From NCBI RefSeq assembly GCF_000422365.1, contig NZ_AULQ01000012.1, forward strand, positions 21,572 to 85,571: a stretch of 64,000 nt of DNA. The letters are read 5' to 3'. Under the pieces are notes generated by a model that searched no databases, had not been told where the DNA came from, and saw only the letters and a program-made list of their open reading frames with translations. The stretch is from Mesoflavibacter zeaxanthinifaciens DSM 18436. Its GTDB lineage: Bacteria > Bacteroidota > Bacteroidia > Flavobacteriales > Flavobacteriaceae. A program made the position numbers and the translations under genes. Of the stretch, positions 34,895 through 43,840 are shown piece after piece. The stretch's first letter is position 1. Every line of letters starts with the position of its first letter.

Positions 34895-35260
34895 TTATTT
34901 AGCTAGCCAAATACCTAAAAACACCGCTAAAAATCCTAAAATAAAACTAGCAATTGTATAGATAGCAAAGCTAGTAAAGTCGCCACTTTTTAAAAATAAA
35001 TGATTTTCATAAGCAAAGGTAGAAAAGGTAGTGAAACCGCCACAAAAACCAGTTGCTAATAATAAGGTTTGGTTCTGGTTTAAGCTATTATTTTTTAAGG
35101 CATATCCTAAAATAAATCCAATTAAAAGCGAACCTAAAATATTAGCTAAAAATGTACCATAAGGTATTCCTGATTGATTGCTGTTTAGACATTTACCAAT
35201 AATAAAACGTAATACGCTACCAAAGCCACCACCAATAAAAACTAATACTAGTTGCTTCAT
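34895..35260 (-). CDS. crcB: Fluoride efflux channel CrcB/Fluc
   Basis: 121 residues with four hydrophobic helices. Family motifs: GGGFGSVLRFIIG at the start, PYGTFLANILGSLLIGF (pore Asn) and FCGGFTTFSTFAYE (TTFST, fluoride/Na site). It exports fluoride as a dual-topology dimer. Starts 1 base after the upstream SRPBCC gene ends, so the two share an operon. No crcB fluoride riboswitch was seen upstream. Confidence 0.93.
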   Translation of the reverse strand: MKQLVLVFIGGGFGSVLRFIIGKCLNSNQSGIPYGTFLANILGSLLIGFILGYALKNNSLNQNQTLLLATGFCGGFTTFSTFAYENHLFLKSGDFTSFAIYTIASFILGFLAVFLGIWLAK

Positions 35261-35261
35261 G

Positions 35262-36281
35262 TTATTCTACAGGCATATAGATTTCTGTAATCCATTTTGC
35301 AGGATTAGGCTCATTTGATGGATCGGTAACGTAGCTTTCAATAGCAACACCATTTTCATCAAAAACAAGATTGTACTGTTCTATATACTTCATGCCTTTA
35401 TCCCAAGCTTCTTTTAGGTTACTGTAATCGCCTTTTAGAGTCGTTTTTACAGCTTTAAAAGGTTCTAATTGACCAGTTAAAATGTCGCTTGTTGTTGTGA
35501 CTACTTTATTTGGCGTTGGCATAGCACAAGAGAACATAACAGTATTATTTTCTTCATCCCATTTGTGATAAATTACAAATGCAGATCCAGAAACTGTAAT
35601 GTTATTTTCTGCGACAAACTGTCCAACTTTAGGTAGCATTTCTGCCATTTTTTTTTGAAAATCACTAATCTTACAAGATGTTGTGTTGTATAAGTAATAA
35701 CCGCCACTATGTTCTGTAACACCATTAACTTCAATATTATATTGTCTAATTTGAGTTGTTGTAACGCTATCTAATTTTTCTAATCCGCGCTCAAAATCAG
35801 GACCAATCATTTTATCAAATCCGCCAGACATTAAACCAAATGCTTTAAACATAAAAGGGATATTTTCGCTATTCATTTGCCATTTAACTTCGGTTTTTCC
35901 GTCGTTAGTTGGTGTAAAAGTCCAATGGATTTTAGAAGGATCATAATCTTCAAATTGTAATTGGTGTTCTATAGATTTTGGTGGATTTGTATTAATAATT
36001 TTCATGTTGCCATTTCCGTCTTTTCCTGTCCAGCTATAGCTTGCACCAACACCTTTGGTTTGATCGTTATACATAATCTTCATTGTTGGATCTTTTTCTT
36101 TCCAAGGAGACCAGTTTTCCCAAAGCTTTAAATCGGCAACATTATTATACACAACTCCAGAAGGCGCATTGATTATTCTAGTTCTTGAAACTTCAAAATT
36201 ACTAGGTTGAACAGCTACATAAATAGATACTGCAATAATGGCAATTAGTAAGACGAAAAATATATATTTTAAGAATTTCAT
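35262..36281 (-). CDS. SRPBCC domain plus GyrI-like effector-binding domain protein
   Basis: 339 residues. One N-terminal membrane anchor (KYIFFVLLIAIIAVSIYVA), then an SRPBCC/polyketide-cyclase fold at about 28-165 (FEVSRTRIINAPSGVVYNNVADLKLWENWSPW, KIHWTFTPTNDGKTEVKW), then a GyrI/AraC-effector-like domain at about 178-335 (YNTTSCKISDFQKKMAEMLPKVGQF, WDKGMKYIEQYNLVFDENG). Both domains bind small hydrophobic ligands; the role is unknown. Upstream partner of crcB. Confidence 0.82.
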   Translation of the reverse strand: MKFLKYIFFVLLIAIIAVSIYVAVQPSNFEVSRTRIINAPSGVVYNNVADLKLWENWSPWKEKDPTMKIMYNDQTKGVGASYSWTGKDGNGNMKIINTNPPKSIEHQLQFEDYDPSKIHWTFTPTNDGKTEVKWQMNSENIPFMFKAFGLMSGGFDKMIGPDFERGLEKLDSVTTTQIRQYNIEVNGVTEHSGGYYLYNTTSCKISDFQKKMAEMLPKVGQFVAENNITVSGSAFVIYHKWDEENNTVMFSCAMPTPNKVVTTTSDILTGQLEPFKAVKTTLKGDYSNLKEAWDKGMKYIEQYNLVFDENGVAIESYVTDPSNEPNPAKWITEIYMPVE

Positions 36282-36373
36282 TATCTATAAAAATTGTGGT
36301 TAGTAATTCAAATATAATCAAATTTAATAGGTTAAATATTTATATCTTTAAGCACTTTTAAAAATTTTATTCA

Positions 36374-38413
36374 ATGAAACTAAAAACAATATTTAGTGCT
36401 GCATTAATGACTTCACTTTTATTTTCTTGTGGAGAAGACAAAAAAGCACAAACAACCGAAGACACTTCAGTTAAAAAAGAATCTACTTTTGATTATAACG
36501 TAGATACTTTTGCTGATATAAAAATCTTACGTTACAAAATCCCGAGTTGGGATAATCTTAGCTTAAAACAACAACAATTAGCTTATTATTTAACACAAGC
36601 TGGATTAGCTGGTCGTGATATAATGTGGGATCAAAACTACAGACATAACTTAGCTATTAGAGCAGCTTTAGAAAATGTTTACAAAACGTATGAAGGTGAT
36701 AAAACTTCAGCAGATTGGCAAGCATTTACTACATATTTAAAGCGTGTATGGTTTAGTAATGGTATTCATCATCATTATTCTAATGACAAACTTAAGCCTG
36801 AGTTTTCTTCTGATTATTTAAAGCAATTATTAGCTGATACAGAAACAACTTTAGAAGGCGAAGCGTTTGATGTAATCTTTAATGATCAAGACCTTAAAAA
36901 AGTAAATCAAGCAAAAGGCGTAGATAATGTAGCGCTTTCTGCAGTTAATTTTTATGGTCCAAATGTGACTAATGAAGATGTCATTTCTTTTTACAAACAA
37001 AAAAAATCTCCTAATCCAGAAAAGCCATTATCTTTTGGTTTAAACTCGCAATTAGTAAAAGAAAACGGTCAATTAAAAGAACGCGTGTATAAATCTGGTG
37101 GATTATACGGAAGCGCAATTGACGAAATTATTAAATGGTTAGAAAAAGCAAAAAGTGTTGCTGAAAATGAAGCTCAAGGTAACGCATTAGGATTGTTAAT
37201 CGACTATTATAAAACTGGAGATTTACAAACTTGGGACGATTACAACGTTGCTTGGACTGCTGCTACCGATGGTGATATAGACTACATTAATAGTTTTATT
37301 GAAGTGTATAACGATCCATTAGGATATAGAGGAAGTTACGAAACTATCGTACAAATCAAAGATTTTGATATGTCTAAAAAAATGGCAGTTTTATCAGAAA
37401 ATGCACAATGGTTTGAAGATAATTCACCTTTAATGGACGAGCATAAAAAGAAAAACGTCGTTGGTGTAACTTACAAAGTAGTTAATGTTGCTGGAGAAGC
37501 TGGTGATGCTTCACCAAGTACACCAATTGGTGTAAACTTACCAAATGCAAACTGGATTAGAGCAGCAGTAGGAAGTAAGTCTGTATCTTTAGGCAACATA
37601 ATTGAAGCTTACAATAATGCAGGTAGCACAGGACGATTAAAAGAATTTGTTCATGATGAAGAAGAGCTTCAACTAGAAGAAAAATATGGGCAATTAGCAG
37701 ATAAGTTGCATACAGCGTTACACGAAGTAATTGGTCATGCATCAGGACAATTAAATCCTGGAGTTGGTGAGACTAAAGAGACGCTTAAAAATTATGCATC
37801 TACCTTAGAAGAAGGTCGTGCAGATTTAGTAGGACTTTACTATTTATACAACCCAAAATTACAAGAATTAGGCTTAGTAGACGATTGGAAATCTGTAGGA
37901 AAAGCAGCTTACGATGGTTACATACGTAATGGTTTAATGACGCAATTAATTCGTTTAAATTTAGGCGATGATGTAGAAGAAGCGCATATGCGTAACAGAC
38001 AATGGGTAAGTGCTTGGGCTTACGAAAAAGGAAAAGCAGATAACGTGATAGAAAAAGTAACTCGTGATGGTAAAACATATTTCAATATTAATGATTATGA
38101 AAAACTACATGAATTATTCGGTCAGTTATTACGCGAGACACAACGTATAAAATCAGAAGGCGATTATGCAGCAGTAGAAGCTTTAGTTGAAGATTACGGT
38201 GTAAAAGTAGATCAAGCTATCCATGCCGAAGTTTTAGAACGTAATAAACAATTCAAATCTGCTCCTTACAGCGGATTTGTAAATCCTGTTTTAGTACCAG
38301 AAACTAATGACGCAGGAGAAATTACAGCAATAAAAGTAACACAACCAGATACTTTTGAAGCTCAAATGTTAGATTACAGTACTAATTACAATTTTTTACC
38401 AGCACGTAATTAA
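36374..38413 (+). CDS. Dipeptidyl-peptidase III family (M49) zinc peptidase, lipoprotein
   Basis: 679 residues; lipobox LLFSC (Cys19). The M49 zinc motif is HEVIGH (450-455), six residues long as is unique to DPP III, with the second motif EEGRAD (479-484) supplying the third ligand. N-terminal NLAIRAALENVYKTY and RVWFSNGIHHHYSNDK are also family blocks. DPP III enzymes remove dipeptides from short peptides. Here it is membrane-anchored, probably periplasmic, unlike the cytosolic eukaryotic enzymes. Database names such as dihydrofolate reductase for this family are misannotations. Confidence 0.9.
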   Translation: MKLKTIFSAALMTSLLFSCGEDKKAQTTEDTSVKKESTFDYNVDTFADIKILRYKIPSWDNLSLKQQQLAYYLTQAGLAGRDIMWDQNYRHNLAIRAALENVYKTYEGDKTSADWQAFTTYLKRVWFSNGIHHHYSNDKLKPEFSSDYLKQLLADTETTLEGEAFDVIFNDQDLKKVNQAKGVDNVALSAVNFYGPNVTNEDVISFYKQKKSPNPEKPLSFGLNSQLVKENGQLKERVYKSGGLYGSAIDEIIKWLEKAKSVAENEAQGNALGLLIDYYKTGDLQTWDDYNVAWTAATDGDIDYINSFIEVYNDPLGYRGSYETIVQIKDFDMSKKMAVLSENAQWFEDNSPLMDEHKKKNVVGVTYKVVNVAGEAGDASPSTPIGVNLPNANWIRAAVGSKSVSLGNIIEAYNNAGSTGRLKEFVHDEEELQLEEKYGQLADKLHTALHEVIGHASGQLNPGVGETKETLKNYASTLEEGRADLVGLYYLYNPKLQELGLVDDWKSVGKAAYDGYIRNGLMTQLIRLNLGDDVEEAHMRNRQWVSAWAYEKGKADNVIEKVTRDGKTYFNINDYEKLHELFGQLLRETQRIKSEGDYAAVEALVEDYGVKVDQAIHAEVLERNKQFKSAPYSGFVNPVLVPETNDAGEITAIKVTQPDTFEAQMLDYSTNYNFLPARN

Positions 38414-38424
38414 GTTTTAATTAC

Positions 38425-38473
38425 AACAAAAAAAGACCTCACAGATTTCTAAAATTTGTGAGGTCTTTTTTTA
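38425..38473. terminator. Bidirectional terminator after the M49 gene
   Basis: AAAAGACCTCACA (38431-38443) / TGTGAGGTCTTTT (38457-38469), A-run left and T-run right, between convergent genes. Confidence 0.88.
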
Positions 38474-38496
38474 TGAATATGTATTAATTAATAAGT

Positions 38497-38682
38497 CTAC
38501 ATAAAAATAAATTTGATTGAAGCAATAAGTCCGATAAAAGCAATAAAAGCTAATAAAATCCAAAGTACACCACGATAATGTATTTTATGAAGTTTTAAAT
38601 CTTTACGATACATAAAAACCATCACAATTATAAAAGCGATAGCGAATAAAACTCCAAAAATGATTTGCCCTTTACTAAACAT
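38497..38682 (-). CDS. Small two-helix membrane protein
   Basis: 61 residues: FSKGQIIFGVLFAIAFIIVMVFMY, a charged loop RKDLKLHKIHYRG, then VLWILLAFIAFIGLIASIKFIFM. Two transmembrane helices joined by a basic cytosolic loop. Similar short proteins are conserved in flavobacteria without known function. It uses the shared terminator downstream and diverges from the MazG-like gene. Confidence 0.72.
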   Translation of the reverse strand: MFSKGQIIFGVLFAIAFIIVMVFMYRKDLKLHKIHYRGVLWILLAFIAFIGLIASIKFIFM

Positions 38683-38744
38683 AATTTATTTTTAAGCAAA
38701 ATTACTAAAACCAATATCTCCAAACAAAAAGAATACAAAGTATT

Positions 38745-39134
38745 ATGCAAGATAAAATAGATGCAGTAAAAGCCTTTCATACAGCTTTTAAAATAGGACA
38801 TAGAGAAACACCAAAAGCCGACTTAGGAACAGATAAAAACCTGTTGCGTTATAAGCTAATGCGTGAAGAGAATGAAGAATATCTTGAAGCAGCAAACAAT
38901 AATGATTTAGTAGAAGTTGCAGATGCTTTAGGCGATATGCTTTACATTTTATGTGGCACTATTATAGAACATGGTTTACAGCATAAAATAGAAGAAGTTT
39001 TTGAAGAGATACAACGTAGTAATATGTCTAAATTAGGTGAAGATGGCGAACCAATTTACCGCGAAGACGGGAAAGTCTTAAAAGGACCAAACTATTTTAA
39101 GCCAAACATTAAAGAGATTTTAGAGAAAAGTTAA
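38745..39134 (+). CDS. MazG-like all-alpha NTP pyrophosphohydrolase
   Basis: 129 residues of the all-alpha NTP-PPase fold. KLMREENEEYLEA (about 44-56) and EVADALGDMLYIL (about 64-76) give the ExxE and ExxD magnesium motifs. The C-terminal part, GEDGEPIYREDGKVLKGPNYFKP, is typical of the phage/bacterial HisE-MazG-like group. Probably removes noncanonical or damaged dNTPs; exact substrate unknown. Ends at a terminator shared with ilvE. Confidence 0.86.
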   Translation: MQDKIDAVKAFHTAFKIGHRETPKADLGTDKNLLRYKLMREENEEYLEAANNNDLVEVADALGDMLYILCGTIIEHGLQHKIEEVFEEIQRSNMSKLGEDGEPIYREDGKVLKGPNYFKPNIKEILEKS

Positions 39135-39170
39135 AAAGCTTGAAATTTGAAGCATGAAGAATGGAACTAT

Positions 39171-39208
39171 AAAAAAAAAGCAACCAAAATAGGTTGCTTT
39201 TTTTTATA
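39171..39208. terminator. Bidirectional terminator before ilvE
   Basis: AAAGCAACC (39177-39185) / GGTTGCTTT (39192-39200) with long A and T runs on either side. Confidence 0.88.
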
Positions 39209-39249
39209 GTTTATATGTAAAGTGTGTACTGCGTACTATCTACTGCATA

Positions 39250-40317
39250 CTAAACCTGTACTCTCCATCCAAAAGGATCTTCAGCTTTATTGGTTTGTAT
39301 ATCTACGATACGTTTTTTAATACGCATAGCATAAGAGTTTTCTAATTCTGGTAGTTCAAAATCTTCATCCCTAAATCCAAATCCAGAAATAGGAGAAATT
39401 ACAGCAGCTGTACCAGCTCCAAACATTTCTTTAAGATCACCATTTCTAGCAGCTTCAACAATTTCGCTAACTTTTACTTTTCTAACTTCTGTTTTAATAC
39501 CTTCGTCTTCAGCAATTTTTAAAACACTTTTTCTAGTTACACCATCTAATATACGATCACTAGTTGGAGACGTTAATAAGGTGTCTTTTATTCTTACAAA
39601 AACATTCATGGCACCAGCTTCTTCAATATATTCATGAGACGTATCGTCTGTCCAAATCACCTGCTGATATCCTTTGTCTTTTGCTAATTGTGTAGGATAA
39701 AATTGTCCTGCGTAATTACCACCAGCTTTAGCATAACCAACACCACCATTTGCCGAACGTGAGTATTTTTCTTCAATTAAAACCTTTACTTTTCCTGCAA
39801 AATAAGCTCCAGAAGGCGCTAAGGCAATAATAAATTTATATTGGTTGGCAGGCGATGCATGAAAACCTTCACCAGTTGCAAAAACAAATGGTCTTATATA
39901 TAAAGAACTACCTTCTTTTTCTGGTATCCAATCTTTTTCAACTTCTAAAAGTGCTTTTAAGCCTTCCATAAAAAAGTCTTCTGGTAACTCAGGAATAGCA
40001 AGACGTTTTGCAGATTTATTTAAACGTTTTACGTTTTCCATAGGTCTAAATAAAAACACTTTACCGTCTTTGTCCTTGTAGGCTTTCATACCTTCAAAAA
40101 TAGACTGTCCGTAATGAAAAATCTTTGCAGAAGGCATTAAAGATATAGGCCCATAAGGCTCAATAATTGGTTTTTGCCAAATACCATCTTTAAAGTCGCA
40201 AGTTAACATATGGTCAGAAAAAACCTGTCCAAAAGCTAAGTTTTCAAAATCGGTTTGATCTAATTTAGAATTTTCTGTTCTAAATACTTTAATATCGTTT
40301 TTATTTATAGAATTCAT
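39250..40317 (-). CDS. ilvE: Branched-chain amino-acid aminotransferase
   Basis: 355 residues of the class IV PLP aminotransferase fold, in the longer eukaryote-like BCAT2 form. FHYGQSIFEGMKAYKDKDGKVFLFRP, SLYIRPFVFATG, YAKAGGNYAGQ (PLP lysine region), EEAGAMNVFV and SDRILDGVTRKSVLKIA are all family blocks. It transaminates Leu, Ile and Val with 2-oxoglutarate. Divergent from the DUF4920 gene; both starts have TAnnTTTG elements. Confidence 0.95.
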   Translation of the reverse strand: MNSINKNDIKVFRTENSKLDQTDFENLAFGQVFSDHMLTCDFKDGIWQKPIIEPYGPISLMPSAKIFHYGQSIFEGMKAYKDKDGKVFLFRPMENVKRLNKSAKRLAIPELPEDFFMEGLKALLEVEKDWIPEKEGSSLYIRPFVFATGEGFHASPANQYKFIIALAPSGAYFAGKVKVLIEEKYSRSANGGVGYAKAGGNYAGQFYPTQLAKDKGYQQVIWTDDTSHEYIEEAGAMNVFVRIKDTLLTSPTSDRILDGVTRKSVLKIAEDEGIKTEVRKVKVSEIVEAARNGDLKEMFGAGTAAVISPISGFGFRDEDFELPELENSYAMRIKKRIVDIQTNKAEDPFGWRVQV

Positions 40318-40339
40318 AAATAGGCTTGGTTTTAGGCTG

Positions 40340-40347
40340 CAAAAATA
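40340..40347 (-). promoter_or_regulatory. -7 element of ilvE
   Basis: TATTTTTG on the minus strand, 22 bases upstream of the ATG; matches TAnnTTTG. Confidence 0.5.
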
Positions 40348-40388
40348 CAGAAATAAGCTTTAAAAACAGTAATTTCGACCTAAAATAC

Positions 40389-40396
40389 TATCTTTG
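40389..40396 (+). promoter_or_regulatory. -7 element of the DUF4920 gene
   Basis: TATCTTTG, 26 bases before the ATG; matches TAnnTTTG. Confidence 0.5.
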
Positions 40397-40422
40397 AGGT
40401 ATAAATAACTAAAACTAAAAAC

Positions 40423-40938
40423 ATGAAAAAATATTTTTTAATGATGGCTGTTGCTGTTTCTTTTCTAGCTTGTAAAAACGAAGCAAAGCAAGAATCAAAT
40501 ACTACAGAAGTAGAAACAGAAACTGTAGATGTAAACTATAAATCTTTTGGAAAAGAAATTATGGCAGACGATGCTATTGCTGCCAACTCGATGTTAAATC
40601 ATTACAAAGATTTAAAAGTTGGAGACAGTATTAATACAAAAGTTAAATTAAAAGTAAACGAAGTTTGCCAAGCTAAAGGATGTTGGATGACAGCAGATTT
40701 AGGAGATGGTAACGAAGTAAGAGTTACTTTTAAAGATTATGGATTTTTTATGCCAAAAAATATTTCTGGTGAAGAGGTAATTGTAAACGGTCAAGCGTTT
40801 GTTAAAGAAATGCCTGTAGAAGAATTACGTCATTATGCAGAAGACGCAGGTAAGACAAAAGAAGAAATAGAAGCTATCACAGAACCAAAGCGCACTTATG
40901 CGTTAGTTGCAGATGGTGTTTTATTAGTAGAAAAATAA
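40423..40938 (+). CDS. DUF4920 family lipoprotein
   Basis: 171 residues; lipobox VSFLAC (Cys17). The DUF4920 body: FGKEIMADDAIAANSMLNHYKDLKVGD, KVNEVCQAKGCWMTADLGDG (a CxxxGCWM motif shared with a copper/OB-like fold) and VRVTFKDYGFFMPKN. Likely periplasmic, function unknown. Two bases separate it from the next lipoprotein gene, with which it surely forms an operon, followed 5 bases later by mnmD. Confidence 0.86.
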   Translation: MKKYFLMMAVAVSFLACKNEAKQESNTTEVETETVDVNYKSFGKEIMADDAIAANSMLNHYKDLKVGDSINTKVKLKVNEVCQAKGCWMTADLGDGNEVRVTFKDYGFFMPKNISGEEVIVNGQAFVKEMPVEELRHYAEDAGKTKEEIEAITEPKRTYALVADGVLLVEK

Positions 40939-40940
40939 AC

Positions 40941-41378
40941 ATGAAATCTATATTTTACCTTTTAATAGTCTTTATTTTATTTGCTTGTCACGATAAAAAA
41001 GACCAAGCACAAACTACTGAAAAAGCTGAGAAAGTTTACGATATGTACACGCCTTCTGAGATGGCAAATCTTATGAACGAAATGTATACCTATAACGAAC
41101 AGCTAAAAAAAGATATCATAGACGGTAAAATACCTACAGAATTTCCAGAGAAGTTTTTAAACATTCATACCGCGCAGTTATCAGATTTTAAAAGCCGAAA
41201 TGAAACGTTTAAAAGCTTCTCTAATTTATACATTCAGGCAGAAAAAGAAGTTTTTAATCCAAACTCTAAAGTACCAATAGAAACACGTTTTAATACTGCA
41301 ATTGGTATTTGTATATCGTGTCATACTACCGAATGTACAGGACCAATACCACGTATAAAAAAGTTGATAATTAAATAA
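40941..41378 (+). CDS. Lipoprotein with c-type heme motif (CxxCH)
   Basis: 145 residues; lipobox ILFAC (Cys16). Mostly helical, with MYTPSEMANLMNEMYTYNEQLKKDI near the start and a single CISCH motif at about 130-134, followed by TTECTGPIPRIKKL. A CxxCH motif in an exported protein points to covalent heme attachment, and the helical body recalls cytochrome c' or four-helix heme proteins. Redox role is inferred. Operon with the DUF4920 gene and mnmD. Confidence 0.72.
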   Translation: MKSIFYLLIVFILFACHDKKDQAQTTEKAEKVYDMYTPSEMANLMNEMYTYNEQLKKDIIDGKIPTEFPEKFLNIHTAQLSDFKSRNETFKSFSNLYIQAEKEVFNPNSKVPIETRFNTAIGICISCHTTECTGPIPRIKKLIIK

Positions 41379-41383
41379 TTATC

Positions 41384-42061
41384 ATGACTATAAGTCCTAA
41401 AATCGAAGTTACTAAAGATGGATCTAATACTTTATTGCATCCCAAATTTAACACACATTATCACTCGATTTTTGGAGCAATAGAAGAGTCTAATCATGTC
41501 TTTATTGATGCAGGTTTAAAATTTATAAAAACTAACCTACAAAACGATACATGTCGCATTTTGGAAGTAGGGTTTGGTAGTGGTTTAAATGCATTTAATA
41601 CATTAATTTCTTCAGAAGAATTAGCATTAAACATAGATTATGTTGGAGTAGAACAATACCCAATATCTATAGAAATAGTATCTCAATTAAATTTTCCTAA
41701 AGCATTTAAAAGAGAAGATTTGCAGTCTACTTTTTATAAAATGCATGATACAGAATGGGAGAAGTCTGTGAAAATTTCAAAAAATTTCATTTTAGAAAAA
41801 CGTCAACAAGATATTTTCAACTTCAAAGATGAAAACTATTATGATCTAATTTTTTATGACGCTTTTGGTCCTGGATCACAACCAGAATTATGGACAGCTC
41901 CAATTTTTGAAATTCTTTTTAAGTCTTTAAAAGATCAAGGAGTTTTAGTTACTTATTGCGCGCAAGGTGCAGCAAGACGAGCCATGCAAAGTGTTGGATT
42001 TACTGTACAACGATGTCCTGGTCCACCAAATAAAAGACATATGTTACGAGCAATAAAATAA
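41384..42061 (+). CDS. mnmD: tRNA U34 5-methylaminomethyl-2-thiouridine methyltransferase
   Basis: 225 residues: stand-alone MnmD (E. coli has it fused with MnmC oxidase). N-terminal DGSNTLLHPKFNTHYHSIFGAIEES is a hallmark, then SAM motif I LEVGFGSGLNAFNT, YDLIFYDAFGPGSQPELW (catalytic Asp region) and CAQGAARRAMQSVGF. It methylates nm5(s2)U34 to mnm5(s2)U in tRNA. Five bases from the heme-motif lipoprotein. Confidence 0.93.
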   Translation: MTISPKIEVTKDGSNTLLHPKFNTHYHSIFGAIEESNHVFIDAGLKFIKTNLQNDTCRILEVGFGSGLNAFNTLISSEELALNIDYVGVEQYPISIEIVSQLNFPKAFKREDLQSTFYKMHDTEWEKSVKISKNFILEKRQQDIFNFKDENYYDLIFYDAFGPGSQPELWTAPIFEILFKSLKDQGVLVTYCAQGAARRAMQSVGFTVQRCPGPPNKRHMLRAIK

Positions 42062-42118
42062 GTTTTTATTTACTGTTAAATCCTACTTAAAGCCCGTTTT
42101 TACCTGCTAATAATTGGT

Positions 42119-42126
42119 TATTTTTG
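42119..42126 (+). promoter_or_regulatory. -7 element of the TIGR01777 gene
   Basis: TATTTTTG, 12 bases before the ATG at 42139. It overlaps a possible TTG start at 42124, which decides against that start. Confidence 0.5.
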
Positions 42127-42138
42127 TATAAAATTGAA

Positions 42139-43050
42139 ATGAAAATGCGTGTATTAATAACAGGAGCAACAGGATTAATAGGAACGGAAATTGTTAAATT
42201 ATGTCACGATAAAAATATAGCAGTTAACTTCTTAACCACCAGCCAATCTAAACTTAGTAAAGACAATAATTATAAAGGATTTTTATGGAATCCTTCTAAA
42301 AATGAAATTGATACAGATTGTATTAAAGATGTTGATGTTATAATAAATCTAGTTGGAGCAACTATCTCTAAGCGTTGGACAGAGACTTATAAAAAGGAAA
42401 TTATTTTAAGTCGTACCCAATCTACACAATTACTATTTAATACATTACAGAATAATTCACATCATATCAAACAAATTATATCAGCAAGTGCAATAGGTAT
42501 ATATCCAGATTCTTTAACCAATTATTATACTGAAGATGAAACTAGTATTAGTCATTCGTTTTTAGGACAAGTTGTAGAAAAATGGGAACATGCAGTAGAT
42601 GCTTTCAAAGAGATAGGTGTCGAGGTTTCTAAGATAAGAATAGGTTTAGTGTTATCCCAAAAAGGAGGAGCACTACCAGAAATGATAAAGCCATTTAGGT
42701 TTGGTTTAGGTGCCGCTTTAGGTTCAGGTAAACAGTGGCAATCTTGGATACATATAAAGGATTTAGCAAGTCTATTTATTCATGTTTTAGAAGAAGAGTT
42801 AACCGGTACTTACAATGCAGTAGCCCCAAACCCAGAAACTAACCAAACATTAAGTAAGCTAATTGCAAAAACACTAAACAGACCATTTTTTCTACCTAAT
42901 GTACCTAAAGGTATTTTAAAAATGATATTAGGAGAAATGCATATTTTACTATTTGAAAGTCAAAGAGTAAGTTCTAAAAAAATAGAAGCTACAGGATTTA
43001 ATTTTAAATATTACAAACTTAAAAGTGCTCTAACTGCAGAGTTAAAATAA
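42139..43050 (+). CDS. TIGR01777 family epimerase/oxidoreductase
   Basis: 303 residues from ATG 42139 (a second ATG at 42145 is possible). SDR-type Rossmann fold RVLITGATGLIGTEIVKLC, then DVIINLVGATISKRWTETYKKEIILSR, the family-specific W-T-x-x-x-K-x-x-x-x-x-S-R block, SASAIGIYPD (Ser/Tyr catalytic region) and WQSWIHIKDLASLF. Known in E. coli as YfcH; substrate unknown in bacteria. Monocistronic. Confidence 0.9.
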   Translation: MKMRVLITGATGLIGTEIVKLCHDKNIAVNFLTTSQSKLSKDNNYKGFLWNPSKNEIDTDCIKDVDVIINLVGATISKRWTETYKKEIILSRTQSTQLLFNTLQNNSHHIKQIISASAIGIYPDSLTNYYTEDETSISHSFLGQVVEKWEHAVDAFKEIGVEVSKIRIGLVLSQKGGALPEMIKPFRFGLGAALGSGKQWQSWIHIKDLASLFIHVLEEELTGTYNAVAPNPETNQTLSKLIAKTLNRPFFLPNVPKGILKMILGEMHILLFESQRVSSKKIEATGFNFKYYKLKSALTAELK

Positions 43051-43076
43051 AAAAAGCCACAACATTTGTTGTGGCA
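43049..43076 (-). terminator. Terminator of the YceI gene
   Basis: GCCACAACA (43056-43064) / TGTTGTGGC (43067-43075); on the minus strand it is followed by seven Ts. Confidence 0.85.
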
Positions 43077-43107
43077 ATTTCACTTATAAAATAGTTTCAA
43101 CTAAAAA

Positions 43108-43752
43108 CTAAGCTTTATCAGCTTTTACTTTAACTTGTAATACTACATCGTCTTTAATTAAGTAGTCTCCTAATTTAGCAGCATCCATTACTTTTCCAGA
43201 ATTGTACTCAATTCCCCATTCAGTTCTGTCAATCGTAAATTTATCACTAGTAATGTTTAATTCGTCACCATTAACAGAGATATTAGCAGGGAAAGTTACG
43301 TTTTTAGTAATACCTTTCATTGTTAAGTTACCGCTAATATTGTTTCCTTCTACATTAGTAATTTCAAAGGTTGCAGTATCATGTTTTTCAACATCAAAAA
43401 AGTCAGCATTTTTTAAGTGACCAGTTAATTTTGCATGATTTTCATCGTCTGCAGGTATGTCTGTTGGGTTAATTGTGTTAATATCAAAAACAAAATTACC
43501 GCCAACTAATTTGTCGCCTTCTAATTTTGCAACACCTTCAGATACGTTAATAGTACCTTCGTGTCCACCAACAACTTTGTTTGCTCTCCACATAATCATA
43601 GAGCTTTCTGGTACCGCTTTATAATTTGCAGAAGCAACAACTTCTTTTACTTCTTTAGCATCAGAAGTTTCAGCTTTATTTTCATTTTTACAACTTACAA
43701 CTGCTAAACCTATAGCAGCAAAAGTAAATAGGTTAAATACTAATTTTTTCAT
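43108..43752 (-). CDS. YceI family lipoprotein
   Basis: 214 residues; lipobox AVVSC (Cys21). A single YceI lipocalin-like barrel covers about 40-212: ESSMIMWRANKVVGGHEGTI, LTGHLKNADFFDVEKHDTATFEI, SGNLTMKGITKNVTFPA and FTIDRTEWGIEYNSG. Members bind polyisoprenoid or fatty amides in the periplasm. Not near respiratory genes here; function in this organism is unassigned. Confidence 0.93.
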   Translation of the reverse strand: MKKLVFNLFTFAAIGLAVVSCKNENKAETSDAKEVKEVVASANYKAVPESSMIMWRANKVVGGHEGTINVSEGVAKLEGDKLVGGNFVFDINTINPTDIPADDENHAKLTGHLKNADFFDVEKHDTATFEITNVEGNNISGNLTMKGITKNVTFPANISVNGDELNITSDKFTIDRTEWGIEYNSGKVMDAAKLGDYLIKDDVVLQVKVKADKA

Positions 43753-43782
43753 GGTTTATCTTGTTTATTTTTATTTGATATG

Positions 43783-43790
43783 CAAATATA
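43783..43790 (-). promoter_or_regulatory. -7 element of the YceI gene
   Basis: TATATTTG on the minus strand, 30 bases upstream of the ATG; matches TAnnTTTG. Confidence 0.5.
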
Positions 43791-43840
43791 TAAAAAATAT
43801 TCCATGGAAGATAATTAAATAATTGTTAAAAAAAATTTGT

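Noticed and set aside
42124..42138. Upstream TTG start for the TIGR01777 protein
   Set aside because: The TTG lies inside the TATTTTTG -7 element, so it would not be in the mRNA.
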